A stretch of 40,365 nucleotides of DNA, taken from the IMG/VR virus record IMGVR_UViG_3300044692_000019, positions 1 to 40,365 of that record, one strand, 5' to 3'. Positions 12,965-21,394 of the stretch are shown one piece after another. The translations under genes and the position numbers were made by a program. The stretch comes from a virus. Every line of letters begins with the position of its first letter. Position 1 is the stretch's first letter. Below the pieces are notes generated by a model. The model was not told the DNA's origin. It made no database searches and saw only the letters and a program-made list of their open reading frames with translations.

Positions 12965-14807
12965 TCGGGCGCTGGCATATGCCGAGCGGGTTCTGTCGGG
13001 GGCAGTCGTCGCGGGTCCCCATGTTCGCAATGCCTGTCGCCGCCATCTGGACGATCTGGCAAACGGGGTGGATCGGGGGCTGCGCTTCAACGAGGAAGCC
13101 GCAGCCCGCGCCATCCGGTTCTTTGAGGAACGGTTGAGGCTCAGCGAGGGCCAGTTCGAAGGCGAGCCGCTGATCCTGCACGAAAGTCAGGCGTTCATCG
13201 TCGGATCGCTTTTCGGATGGCAGCAGAACAGCGCAAAGCATGGTTGGGTTCGGCGATTTCGCCGAGCCTATATTGAGCAGGGTAAGGGCAACGGGAAATC
13301 ACCGCTCGCGGGCGGAATCGGGCTTTACGGGTTGACGGCTGATGGAGAGGCTGGCGCCGAGGTCTATTCGGCCGGCGCGACGAAGGATCAGGCGGCGATC
13401 CTGTTTCGCGATGCCGTTAAGATGGTTCGCAAGTCGCCGAAGCTGAACGAACGCCTGAAGTTCAGCGGCGGCGAGGGGCGCGAATACAACATCGCCTATT
13501 TGGCCAAGGGATCATTCTTCCGGCCAGTCTCGAGGGAGACAAAGAAAACAGGATCGGGTCCGCGCCCGCATTTCGCGCTGTGTGACGAGGTGCATGAGCA
13601 CCCCGACCGCGGCACGATGGAGATGTTGGAGCGCGGCTTCAAGTTTCGCCGCCAGCCGCTGTTGCTGATGATTACGAACAGCGGGACCGATCGCAACTCG
13701 ATCTGTTGGGAAGAGCACGAGCACGCGATCAGGGTGGCGGCCGGCAACGCACTCGCGAAGGACGATGACGCGGCGTATCTCGGCGAGGTCATCGACGACA
13801 GCACTTTCTCCTACGTCTGTGCTTTGGATAAGGACGATCGGCCGCTCGCCGACCCGAGTTGCTGGCCGAAAGCGAACCCGCTGCTCGGGATCACGATCGA
13901 GGAGGAATATCTCGCTGGCGTCGTGAAGCAGGCGCAGCAGATGCCGGGCAAGCTGAACGGCATCCTGCGGCTTCATTTCTGCCAGTGGACGGATGCTGAG
14001 ACGGCATGGATCACGCGCGAGGTGTTGGAGCCGTGTCTCGCTGATTTTGATCCGATTGAGCTTCACGCCGGCAAGTGGGTGGCGATCGGTATCGACCTTT
14101 CGCAGAGCCGGGACATTACCGCCAAGGCCAACGTGGTCGAGACGGGCAGCATCGACGTTGAAGTTGAGGTGGACGGCGAAAAAAAGATCGTCGCCAAGCC
14201 GACCTATGATGCCTGGATCGAGGCATGGACGCCAGGCGACACGATTGCTGCCCGCGCGACCCGGGACAAGGCTCCATACGAGACATGGGCCGAGCAGGGC
14301 TTCATCTACGCGCCCAAGGGGCAGAGCATTCGCTTCGATCACGTCGCCCAGGCGCTCGCCGACGATGACCGAACCTATGAGATCGGGGCGGTGGGATATG
14401 ACCGCTACGCCTTCCGAAAATTCGAGGAAGAGGTCGGCAAGCTCGGCCTGTCGATCCCGTTCGTCGAGCACCCGCAGGGCGGCACGAAGAAGGGTAAGCC
14501 GACCGAGGACATGAAGGCCGCGGCCGAGGCGGAAGGACGCGAGCCGGAAGGCTTGTGGATGCCGGGTTCGGTGCGCGAGTTGGAAGATGCGATGCTGGAG
14601 GGGCGCATTCGTCTGCGTCGGAATCCGGTGCTGATTTCGGCGATGATGAGCGCGGTCACGGATGAGGATCGCTGGGGCAATCACTGGCTCGCCAAGGAGC
14701 GAGCCGTCAACAAGATCGACTGCGCCGTTGCGCTAGCGATGGCCGTGGGCGTCGCAAGAGCGATGCCGTCTGAATCGGCCCGCCGTTACGAAATGATGAT
14801 CCTCTAG
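12930..14807 (+). CDS. terL: Terminase large subunit (HK97/Terminase_1 type)
   Basis: 625 aa. N-terminal ATPase domain with Walker A QGKGNGKSPLAGG (residues 117-129), Walker B HFALCDE with Asp219-Glu220, and a coupling motif near LLLMITNSG (245-253). C-terminal RNase H-like nuclease domain with IGIDLSQSRDIT (Asp389), GYDRYAF and a final DCAVALAMAVG segment carrying a further acidic ligand. It drives DNA translocation into the prohead and cuts the genome. Length is slightly above the usual 500-570; the excess lies in the nuclease domain around VEVEVDGEKKIVAKPTYDAW, a probable small insertion. Confidence 0.95.
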   Translation: MTTAEKTSSSTDRALAYAERVLSGAVVAGPHVRNACRRHLDDLANGVDRGLRFNEEAAARAIRFFEERLRLSEGQFEGEPLILHESQAFIVGSLFGWQQNSAKHGWVRRFRRAYIEQGKGNGKSPLAGGIGLYGLTADGEAGAEVYSAGATKDQAAILFRDAVKMVRKSPKLNERLKFSGGEGREYNIAYLAKGSFFRPVSRETKKTGSGPRPHFALCDEVHEHPDRGTMEMLERGFKFRRQPLLLMITNSGTDRNSICWEEHEHAIRVAAGNALAKDDDAAYLGEVIDDSTFSYVCALDKDDRPLADPSCWPKANPLLGITIEEEYLAGVVKQAQQMPGKLNGILRLHFCQWTDAETAWITREVLEPCLADFDPIELHAGKWVAIGIDLSQSRDITAKANVVETGSIDVEVEVDGEKKIVAKPTYDAWIEAWTPGDTIAARATRDKAPYETWAEQGFIYAPKGQSIRFDHVAQALADDDRTYEIGAVGYDRYAFRKFEEEVGKLGLSIPFVEHPQGGTKKGKPTEDMKAAAEAEGREPEGLWMPGSVRELEDAMLEGRIRLRRNPVLISAMMSAVTDEDRWGNHWLAKERAVNKIDCAVALAMAVGVARAMPSESARRYEMMIL

Positions 14808-14819
14808 GAGGAATCCGAA

Positions 14820-15479
14820 ATGCAGAATCGCGCTTATTCCGCCTTGGAGATCAAGGCGGTTGACGATGCCACGCGCGTAATCCGCGGCATCGCGACCACA
14901 CCCTCAGTCGATCGCGTCGGCGACATCATCGATCCGATGGGTGTCAAGTTCACCAATCCGATGCCGTTCCTTTGGCAGCATGACCATGAATCCCCGGTCG
15001 GCGAATGCACCTTCTCGAACCCGACCGCGAAGGGCATCGAGTTCGAGGCCCGCTTCGTTGATCCGGCCACCGTCGATTCTGTAACCCTGAAGGACCGCCT
15101 GCAACTGGCCTGGGACTCGGTCAAGACCGGCCTCGTTAAGGCCGTGTCCATTGGCTTTCGCCCTATCGAATATGCCTTCATGGATGCGGGAGGTATCCGC
15201 TACGTCGAGTGCGAGGTGTTCGAGCTTTCCGGCGTCACGATCCCAGCGAATGCTGATGCCCTGATTACCGAAATCAAATCGATGGGCGACGCCGCGTTCA
15301 TGCGCGCGATCAAGGCTCTCGATGCCGAGGCGCGCCACGAAGCCGGCGTGCCCGACCCCGAAATTCCCGCCGCCCCCGAACCTGCCGCGTCCGGCAAATC
15401 GGTTCGGGTTGTTCGGCTGGATGACCCTGCCCGCGATCGGGCGCCCCCCTTCGTAATCCGCCGCATCGTGCGGACCTGA
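14820..15479 (+). CDS. HK97-family prohead protease (peptidase U35/S78)
   Basis: 219 aa. RVGDIIDPMGV, then LWQHDHESPVG (His54/56), AVSIGF with the likely nucleophile Ser110, and ECEVFELSGVTIPANADA (acidic residue near 133) follow the herpesvirus-assemblin-like protease fold. It processes the capsid protein's scaffold domain. The C-terminal 60 residues are Pro/Ala/Glu-rich and probably not catalytic. GGAGG just after the terminase stop serves as ribosome-binding site. Confidence 0.92.
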   Translation: MQNRAYSALEIKAVDDATRVIRGIATTPSVDRVGDIIDPMGVKFTNPMPFLWQHDHESPVGECTFSNPTAKGIEFEARFVDPATVDSVTLKDRLQLAWDSVKTGLVKAVSIGFRPIEYAFMDAGGIRYVECEVFELSGVTIPANADALITEIKSMGDAAFMRAIKALDAEARHEAGVPDPEIPAAPEPAASGKSVRVVRLDDPARDRAPPFVIRRIVRT

Positions 15480-15494
15480 TCGAGGACAGACATC

Positions 15495-16889
15495 ATGAAT
15501 TATGCTGAGCAGATCAGCGCCTTCGAGACGAAGCGCGCTGGGCTGGTGGCTGCGAATGCCGCCATCATGGAAAAGGCTGCCGCCGATGGCGCGACGCTCG
15601 ACGCCGCCCAAAAGGAAGAGTTCGACGGCAACGAAGCCGACATCGCCGAGATCGACGATCACCTGAAGCGCCTGCGCGCGATGGAGAAGTCGGCGGCGGA
15701 CAAGGCCAAGCCGGTCGATGGCAAATCTGCCGAAGGCGCCAGTGCGTCGCGCGGCGGTCAGCGGATCGAGGTCAAGGGCGTCAACCTGCCCAAGGGCACG
15801 GCGTTCACTCGTTATGCGATGGCGCTCGCCCGCTCGAAGGGCAACCTGATGCAGGCTGCCGAAATCTCGAAGGGCTGGCACGACAGCACGCCCGAAGTCG
15901 AGACGGTGCTGAAGGCTGCTGTCGCCGCCGGCACGACCACGGACACGAATTGGGCCAAGCCGCTCGTCGAATACGAGAACATGGCTGGCGAGTTCGCGGA
16001 ACTGCTTCGTCCAGCGACGATCATCGGCCGCATTCCGGGGCTGCGCCGGGTGCCCTTCAACATCAAGATTCCGCGCCAGACCGGCGGTTCGTCGGTCGGC
16101 TGGGTCGGCGAGGGCAAGCCGAAGCCGGTGAGCGCGCTGGCGTTCGACCAGATCACGCTCGGCATGGCCAAGGCCGCGGGCATTGTCGTCATTACCGACG
16201 AATTGGCCCGTTCCTCGTCCCCGGCTGCCGAGGGTGTGGTTCGTGACGATCTGGTCGCGCAGACTGCGCAGTTCCTCGATAGCCAGTTCGTCGATCCGGC
16301 GAAGGCGGCGAGCGCGAACGTCTCGCCGGCGTCGATCACCAATGGCGTGACTCCTGTTACTGCCAGCGGAACCGATGCCGACGCGGTTCGCGCGGACGTG
16401 CAGGAACTGATGGGCAAGTTCATCACCGCGAACCTGTCTCTGGCGGGCGCGGTGTGGATCATGACCGAGATGCAGGCTTTGGGGCTCGCCCTGATGCTCA
16501 ATCCGCTCGGCCAGCCCGAGTTTCCGGGGCTCCAGATCAACGGCAACAGCGGCGGAACGTTCTTCGGCCTCCCGGTCGTTCTGTCGGAGAATATCCCGGC
16601 GAACGCGGGAACCGGCGATCCGGTCGTCGGGGCTGGCGCGCGCATCATCCTGGCCAAGGCGAGCGAGATTCTTCTCGCGGACGATGGGCAGACGATGCTC
16701 GATGTCAGCAGCGAAGCGTCGTTGCAGATGGACAGCGCGCCCGACGCGCCGCCCACTGCCACGACCGTGTTCGTGTCTCTCTGGCAGCAGAACATGATCG
16801 GCATCCGCGCCGAGCGCTATATCAACTGGTCGAAGCGCCGCTCCGGCGCGGTCCAGTATATCGACAGCGCAAACTACGGCACCGCCTGA
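15495..16889 (+). CDS. Major capsid protein, HK97 fold
   Basis: 464 aa. The first roughly 110 residues are a coiled-coil delta/scaffold domain (NYAEQISAFETKRAGLVAANAAIMEKAAADGATLDAAQKEEFDG). The mature shell domain follows: EYENMAGEFAELLRPATIIGRIPGLRRVPFNIKIPRQTGG (N-arm and E-loop), WVGEGKPKPVSALAFDQITLGMAKAAGIVVITDELARSSSPAAE, and a C-terminal ERYINWSKRRSGAVQYIDSANY. This is the usual size of an unprocessed HK97-type protein. It lies 15 bases after the protease, and a hairpin follows it. Confidence 0.94.
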   Translation: MNYAEQISAFETKRAGLVAANAAIMEKAAADGATLDAAQKEEFDGNEADIAEIDDHLKRLRAMEKSAADKAKPVDGKSAEGASASRGGQRIEVKGVNLPKGTAFTRYAMALARSKGNLMQAAEISKGWHDSTPEVETVLKAAVAAGTTTDTNWAKPLVEYENMAGEFAELLRPATIIGRIPGLRRVPFNIKIPRQTGGSSVGWVGEGKPKPVSALAFDQITLGMAKAAGIVVITDELARSSSPAAEGVVRDDLVAQTAQFLDSQFVDPAKAASANVSPASITNGVTPVTASGTDADAVRADVQELMGKFITANLSLAGAVWIMTEMQALGLALMLNPLGQPEFPGLQINGNSGGTFFGLPVVLSENIPANAGTGDPVVGAGARIILAKASEILLADDGQTMLDVSSEASLQMDSAPDAPPTATTVFVSLWQQNMIGIRAERYINWSKRRSGAVQYIDSANYGTA

Positions 16890-16900
16890 TCGGCAACATG

Positions 16901-16939
16901 GCGCCCGGCTACCTAGAGTGGTCGGGCGCTCACTTTTTA
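16901..16939 (+). terminator. Terminator-like hairpin after the capsid gene
   Basis: GCGCCCG (16901-16907) and CGGGCGC (16923-16929) pair with a 15-base loop, followed by TCACTTTTTA. This resembles a Rho-independent terminator. Placed right after the major capsid gene, it may reduce read-through and keep capsid mRNA above portal mRNA. Confidence 0.55.
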
Positions 16940-16953
16940 CGGAGGCTCGCTCG

Positions 16954-17196
16954 ATGAAGCACCAAGGCTATTTCACGCGCGCGCTTCGGGCCAAAGACCG
17001 ACGCTATGCGCGCATTTTCGGCAAGCTCGGATATGACACGACCGCACTGGTTGCCGACGACAGCGCCCCCGATCAGCGGGCGCTCGATATCAGCGAACTG
17101 CGTGAGACCTATCTGAAGGTGGTCGGCAAGCGTCCGTTCAACGGATGGGACGCCGAGACCCTGCTCGCCAAGATCGCCGAGCATCGGGAAGCCTGA
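16954..17196 (+). CDS. Hypothetical protein between capsid and portal, 80 aa
   Basis: Starts MKHQGYFTRALRAKDRRYARI with GGAGG eight bases upstream (16941-16945). The frame begins earlier (16918), but that part overlaps the hairpin. The C-terminal half (LDISELRETYLKVVGKRPFNGWDAETLLAKIAEH) resembles short Rho-N/LEM-like helical modules found in phage head proteins. Its stop overlaps the portal ATG (TGATG). Confidence 0.65.
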   Translation: MKHQGYFTRALRAKDRRYARIFGKLGYDTTALVADDSAPDQRALDISELRETYLKVVGKRPFNGWDAETLLAKIAEHREA

Positions 17197-18539
17197 TGCA
17201 ATTTCTAGGCTTCACCGTCGCGCGATCGAAGGCGCTGAATAGCGTCGATGATCGCCGCGGATGGTGGCCCGTCATTCGAGAGGCGTTCACCGGCGCTTGG
17301 CAGCGCAATGTTGAGGTGAAGCAGGGCGAGGTTCTCGCGTATCATGCCGTCTTTTCGTGCATGACGCTGATCGCCTCCGATGTGTCGAAACTTCGCGTTA
17401 AGCTGGTGGCTCAAGACAGCGACGGCATCTGGAGTGAGACGGCAAGCCCGTCCTATTCGCCGATCCTGAAGAAGCCAAACCAGATCCAGAACCGAATTCA
17501 GTTTTGGGAGAGCTGGATTCTCTCGAAGCTGTCGCGCGGCAACACCTACGTCCTCAAGCGCCGGGATAACCGGAATGTGGTGGTCGGGCTGTATGTGCTC
17601 GATCCCTGCCGTGTTCGTCCGCTGGTGAGCGATGACGGGCAGGTTTTTTACGAACTGAGCACCGACAACCTCGCCGGCCTGCCCGAGCAAGTGACGGTCC
17701 CGGCGCGCGAGATCATTCACGATCGCTTCAATTGCCTGTTCCATCCGTTGGTCGGTATCTCGCCCATCTACGCGTGCGGACTCGCGGCGACGCAGGGTTT
17801 GCGCATCCAGAACAATTCGACGCGGTTCTTCGAGAATGGTTCGCGTCCCGGAGGCATCCTGTCGACACCTGGTCGCATCGACCCCGAGAACGCCAAGCGT
17901 CTTAAGGAATATTGGGACGGCAATTTCACCGGTGAGAATAGCGGCAAGATTGCCGTGCTCGGCGATGGCCTGAAATTCGAGGCGATGGGCGTCACGCCGG
18001 AAGACGCGCAGATGATCGATCAGTTGAAGCTGACGGCGGAAATCGTCTGCTCGACGTTCCACGTTCCGCCTTACAAGCTCGGCATGGGGCAGCTTCCGAC
18101 GAACAGCAACGTCGAAAGCCTGAACCTCGAATATTACACGCAATGCTTGCAATCGCTGATCGAGGCCGCTGAGCTTTGCCTGGATGAAGGGCTGGAGGTG
18201 AAGGGCAACCTCGGGACCGAGTTTGACCTTGACGGCTTGCTCCGCATGGACAGCGTTAGCCAGATAGCCGCGCTGAAGGATGCGGTTGGCTCGGGTATCA
18301 TGGCCCCCGATGAGGCGCGGCGGAAGATCGACCTCAGGCCGACGCCGGGTGGCGCGACGCCGTATCTCCAACAGCAGAATTATTCGCTGGAAGCGCTGGC
18401 GAAACGCGATGCGCAGGCCGACCCCTTCAATCCGGCTCAACCGGCGCCCACAGCACCGGCGAACGACAATCCGGCGGAACAGCAAGCCGCATCGCTCGCG
18501 CTGTTCGAAAAGCGCCTTCGGGAGGCTATGAATGCTTGA
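17196..18539 (+). CDS. Portal protein, HK97 family
   Basis: 447 aa. The segments VLAYHAVFSCMTLIASDVSKL, FWESWILSKLSRGNTYVLKRRDNR, LGDGLKFEAMGVTPEDAQMIDQLKLTAEIVCSTFHVPPYKLGM and QCLQSLIEAAELCLDEGL are characteristic of HK97-type portals (clip, stem, wing, crown). The dodecameric ring is the DNA gateway and connector base. ATG 17196 overlaps the previous stop; the frame upstream of it is spurious. In most HK97-like phages portal comes before protease and capsid; here it comes after. Confidence 0.93.
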   Translation: MQFLGFTVARSKALNSVDDRRGWWPVIREAFTGAWQRNVEVKQGEVLAYHAVFSCMTLIASDVSKLRVKLVAQDSDGIWSETASPSYSPILKKPNQIQNRIQFWESWILSKLSRGNTYVLKRRDNRNVVVGLYVLDPCRVRPLVSDDGQVFYELSTDNLAGLPEQVTVPAREIIHDRFNCLFHPLVGISPIYACGLAATQGLRIQNNSTRFFENGSRPGGILSTPGRIDPENAKRLKEYWDGNFTGENSGKIAVLGDGLKFEAMGVTPEDAQMIDQLKLTAEIVCSTFHVPPYKLGMGQLPTNSNVESLNLEYYTQCLQSLIEAAELCLDEGLEVKGNLGTEFDLDGLLRMDSVSQIAALKDAVGSGIMAPDEARRKIDLRPTPGGATPYLQQQNYSLEALAKRDAQADPFNPAQPAPTAPANDNPAEQQAASLALFEKRLREAMNA

Positions 18540-19248
18540 TACGAAGGCGCTCGCCGAAGCAACCGCGGCGATCATCAAGGAGCATACCGCGCCGCTGATC
18601 GCGCGCCTTGATGCCGCCGAAAAGACGATCGCCGAATTGCGCGAACGCCAGCCCGAGAAGGGCGATCCCGGTGAACCGGGCAAGCCGGGTGAAAAGGGCG
18701 CGGACGGAAAGGATGGTGAGCCCGGCAAAGATGGGCGCGACGGTATCGACGGCAAGGATGGCGCGGACGGCAAAGACGGCGCTGACGGCCGCGACGGGAA
18801 GGACGGTGAAAAGGGCGCGGACGGCAAAGACGGCGCTGGCATTGCCGATCTGGTAATCGACCGCGACGGCGGGCTTGTCGTCACCTTCACCGATGGGCGC
18901 ATGAAGAATCTTGGCGGCATTGTCGGGAAAGATGGGCGCGACGGCAAGGATGGTGCCGATGCGCCGCCGTTCACGCTCGACGATTTTGACATCGTGCCGA
19001 CCAGCGAACGCACGATCGAGATGTCTTTCACCCGCGGCGAGACCAGGCATACCTTTGAGCTCGAATTTCCGGTCATCATCGATCAAGGCGTGTTCAAGGA
19101 GGGCGAAGCCTATGTGCGCGGTGATGCCGTGACGTGGGGTGGAAGCCTTTGGATTGCGCAGCGCGCGACCGAGGCCAAGCCGGACAGCCCTGATAGCGGG
19201 TGGCGGCTAGCAGTGAAAAAGGGTCGCGACGGGAAATCGGCGAAATGA
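18532..19248 (+). CDS. Collagen-like head-associated protein
   Basis: 238 aa. An N-terminal helical coiled coil (residues 1-42) is followed by about 20 uninterrupted Gly-X-Y triplets (44-103, mostly GxDGKD/GADG) and a globular insert. Another short collagen stretch (132-143) and a C-terminal beta domain containing VFKEGEAYVRGDAVTWGGSLWIAQRATEAKPDSPDSGWR come next. That last motif is like the chitin/carbohydrate-binding module 5/12. A trimeric head fibre or surface decoration that binds sugars is likely. The start overlaps the portal end by eight bases. Confidence 0.85.
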   Translation: MLDTKALAEATAAIIKEHTAPLIARLDAAEKTIAELRERQPEKGDPGEPGKPGEKGADGKDGEPGKDGRDGIDGKDGADGKDGADGRDGKDGEKGADGKDGAGIADLVIDRDGGLVVTFTDGRMKNLGGIVGKDGRDGKDGADAPPFTLDDFDIVPTSERTIEMSFTRGETRHTFELEFPVIIDQGVFKEGEAYVRGDAVTWGGSLWIAQRATEAKPDSPDSGWRLAVKKGRDGKSAK

Positions 19249-19772
19249 CCGCGCTGACGCTAGACGATCTCAAGAATTATTTGAGGTATGAGATCGACGA
19301 CACCGATCAGGATGTGGCGCTCAACCTCATCCTCAAAGGTGGGCAAAGCTGGATCGAACGCTATACCGGATTGCTGCTCACGCAGCGCGAGGTGACGCAA
19401 TCCTCGGCCGCGTTCGGCGATTACATCGATCTTCGCTATGGCCCCTATCTCGCGGATAGCCTGACGATCGGCTATCTCGATGCGGCCGGCGCGACACAGA
19501 CCTTGGATGCGTTTCAAGCGTCGGTCAGCAATGGCGCAACGCGCATCTATCCTGCGGTCGGTGCAACATGGCCCGATGTCGGGACACCTGCCGGGATCAC
19601 GCTGACCTACACCGCAGGCTATGCCGATCCTGACGATGCTCCCGAAGTGCTGCTTTACGCGCTCGGTATCTTCGCTGCGATGGGCGATGACGAGCGCGCG
19701 GGCGGCGACAGCACATCATGGGGCGCGATCAAAGCGCTGCTTGAGGATTTTCATTGCCCGGTGATCGCATGA
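19245..19772 (+). CDS. Head-tail connector protein (gp6/adaptor-like)
   Basis: 175 aa starting MTALTLDDLKNYLRYEIDDTDQDVAL. The opening LDDLKNYLR.....D..L..IL..G..WIERYTG is typical of the DnaB-like helical adaptor (gp6/gp15-like) that rings the portal. The C-terminal YTAGYADPDDAPEVLLYALGIFAAMGDDE also fits. ATG 19245 overlaps the collagen-like gene's stop. Confidence 0.8.
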   Translation: MTALTLDDLKNYLRYEIDDTDQDVALNLILKGGQSWIERYTGLLLTQREVTQSSAAFGDYIDLRYGPYLADSLTIGYLDAAGATQTLDAFQASVSNGATRIYPAVGATWPDVGTPAGITLTYTAGYADPDDAPEVLLYALGIFAAMGDDERAGGDSTSWGAIKALLEDFHCPVIA

Positions 19773-20116
19773 CCGGCGACGACTTCGCGAGCCGCGCCCG
19801 ATACCGCGTCATGCCGCAGCGATACGCCACGGTCGAATTGCCGAGCGGCGAAGAACAGAAAACGTGGAGCGACCTGTTCGCCAAGCCGATCGCCGCCGCC
19901 ATTAACTTCGGCACGGGCCGGGAGCGGCGCGAAGCGGCTCAGGAAACGGCGAGCACGACCGCGACATTCCAGATTCGCCGTAACACCATCACCGCGACAC
20001 TTACACCGGCTGACCAGCTCGTTTTCGATGGCGGTTCTTGGGACATCATCGACGCTGTGCGGTCGAAGGACTTCAATCGCTACATGGACATCACCGCCAC
20101 CCGAAGGACCGCGTGA
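19769..20116 (+). CDS. Head-closure / head-tail joining protein
   Basis: 115 aa starting MTGDDFASRARYRVMPQRYATVELPSGEEQKTWSDLFAKPIAAAI. The beta-rich pattern with ATFQIRRNTITATLTPADQLVFDGGSWDIIDAVRSKDFNRYMDITATRR is that of the SPP1 gp16/HK97 gp7-type stopper. ATG 19769 overlaps the connector's stop. Confidence 0.8.
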   Translation: MTGDDFASRARYRVMPQRYATVELPSGEEQKTWSDLFAKPIAAAINFGTGRERREAAQETASTTATFQIRRNTITATLTPADQLVFDGGSWDIIDAVRSKDFNRYMDITATRRTA

Positions 20117-20292
20117 TGCGGTGCGGATATTGCGGCTCGCGGTCTCATCCAAACGGATATTGCCCGCGCACCGCTGGCGGGCAGGCCGCAAGAAACCGGC
20201 TGAAATGCTCATACTGCGGAAGCGTGAAGCATAATCGCGACGGATGCTCGAAGGCGTGGCCGGGATCGACGTCTATCCTATTGTTAGACTGA
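20116..20292 (+). CDS. Small protein with two CCHC zinc knuckles
   Basis: 58 aa. Two copies of C-x2-C-x4-H-x4-C are visible: residues 3-16 (CGYCGSRSHPNGYC) and 31-44 (CSYCGSVKHNRDGC), joined by a basic linker (RTAGGQAARNRLK). This is the spacing of retroviral nucleocapsid zinc knuckles, which bind single-stranded nucleic acid. It starts with TGATG overlap after the stopper gene. The role in virion assembly is unknown. Confidence 0.75.
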   Translation: MRCGYCGSRSHPNGYCPRTAGGQAARNRLKCSYCGSVKHNRDGCSKAWPGSTSILLLD

Positions 20293-20307
20293 CGCGAGGG
20301 AACTCTT

Positions 20308-20547
20308 ATGATCCGTTGGGTCAAATCACTCTTCGCGTGGCGCGTCGTTCATGAGGCAGGCGTTTGGGCCTATTCGGTCAATGCTGTCACAGGCCGCCGG
20401 GCCGCCGATCGGATCAACAGCGGCGGTTATTCGCCCCTTGATTGGCATTGGCTGCTCGCTGGCGAGGGGATGCCACTCATCGGTGGAATCGCGGCTTGGC
20501 GAAGCGCCTACCGGAATAGCTTACCCGATGGGTTGTTTTGGTCGTGA
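20308..20547 (+). CDS. Hypothetical protein, 79 aa
   Basis: Starts MIRWVKSLFAWRVVHEAGVW with GAGGGA (20297-20302) as ribosome-binding site. It is Trp-rich and possibly partly membrane-associated (WHWLLAGEGMPLIGGIAAW). Its stop overlaps the next ATG. No family is recognised. Like the zinc-knuckle gene, it is an extra gene inserted between head closure and tail terminator. Confidence 0.55.
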   Translation: MIRWVKSLFAWRVVHEAGVWAYSVNAVTGRRAADRINSGGYSPLDWHWLLAGEGMPLIGGIAAWRSAYRNSLPDGLFWS

Positions 20548-20942
20548 TGGAAGAGGCCCTTCGCGCGAAGCTGCTCGCCAACCCGGCGATCGCGGCGATG
20601 GCAAAGAAGATCGTTTGGGGTGCGCGGCCCGATGCATCGTTGCTGCCCTCGATCACGCTGCAACAGGTCGGTGCGGGGCGAAACTACACGCATGGCGGCG
20701 CGGACGATCTTACCGACCCGCTGATCCAGTTTGACTATTGGGCAACGTCTCAATTCGAGGCGTGGACGCTTGAACGCCTTGTGACTTCGGAAATGGAGAC
20801 GCCCGGCACGATCGGCGGCGTCTCGTTCCCCGCTGCCTTTCTTGAATCGCAACAGGATTTCGACCCCGAGGATATTGACGGGGGCGGAACGGTTTACCGC
20901 CGGATTGCCGACTGGCGGGTCTATTCTCAACCGGCAGACTGA
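20547..20942 (+). CDS. Tail terminator / completion protein (DUF3168-like)
   Basis: 131 aa starting MEEALRAKLLANPAIAAMAKKIVWGARPDASLLPSITLQQVG. The pattern of an L..NP.I..L opening, a P.ITL strand and a FDYWATSQFEAWTLERLV helix is the DUF3168 tail-completion fold (gpU/GTA gp8-like). ATG 20547 overlaps the previous stop; the frame's earlier starts are not needed. Confidence 0.8.
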   Translation: MEEALRAKLLANPAIAAMAKKIVWGARPDASLLPSITLQQVGAGRNYTHGGADDLTDPLIQFDYWATSQFEAWTLERLVTSEMETPGTIGGVSFPAAFLESQQDFDPEDIDGGGTVYRRIADWRVYSQPAD

Positions 20943-20953
20943 GGAACAGCAAA

Positions 20954-21394
20954 ATGACGGTAGCAGCGAAAACCGCCTTCGGGGCGGAACTGTGGATGGC
21001 GCCCAGCGGAACCGATCCGCTCGTCAAGGTCGGCGAATTGCTGACGATCACTCCCCCGACCCAATCGCGCACGACGATCGATGCGACGACGCACGACAGC
21101 CCTGCGGGTGCGCAGGAATACATCGTCGAAGGCACGTTCGATCCCGGTCAGATTCAGGGCCAGGTCAACTATATCGCGGGCTCGGCGGGCGATACGGCGA
21201 TGGTGACGGCCCTGACCGGCGGCGCATTGCAGGACTTCAAGATCGTCGAGAAGGGCGCAGCGGGAACCTATGACACGACGTTCTCGGGTTTCCTGACCAG
21301 CTATGGCCCCGACGCCATGCCGACCAGCGGCAAGCAGACTGCCAGCTTCCAGGCCAAGGTTTCGGGTGCGGTAGCGAAGGCGGCGTCCGCATGA
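20954..21394 (+). CDS. Major tail (tube) protein
   Basis: 146 aa starting MTVAAKTAFGAELWMAPSGTDPLVKVGELLTITPPTQSRTTIDATTHDSPAGAQEYIVEG. This beta-rich sequence with SFQAKVSG near its end is typical of siphovirus and GTA tail-tube subunits. GAGGAACAGC upstream holds the ribosome-binding site. The end overlaps the chaperone start by four bases. Confidence 0.88.
   Translation: MTVAAKTAFGAELWMAPSGTDPLVKVGELLTITPPTQSRTTIDATTHDSPAGAQEYIVEGTFDPGQIQGQVNYIAGSAGDTAMVTALTGGALQDFKIVEKGAAGTYDTTFSGFLTSYGPDAMPTSGKQTASFQAKVSGAVAKAASA

Noticed and set aside
13512-14684. 390-codon minus-strand frame over the large terminase
   Set aside because: Shadow frame; terminase motifs lie on the plus strand.
18690-18840. 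Tandem DNA repeats suggesting a CRISPR or VNTR array
   Set aside because: The periodicity is nine bases from Gly-X-Y codons in a coding frame; no spacer structure.
17205-19079. 624-codon minus-strand open frame over portal and collagen-like genes
   Set aside because: Its Ser/Pro repeats are just the complement of the Gly-X-Y codons; the plus-strand genes are certain.
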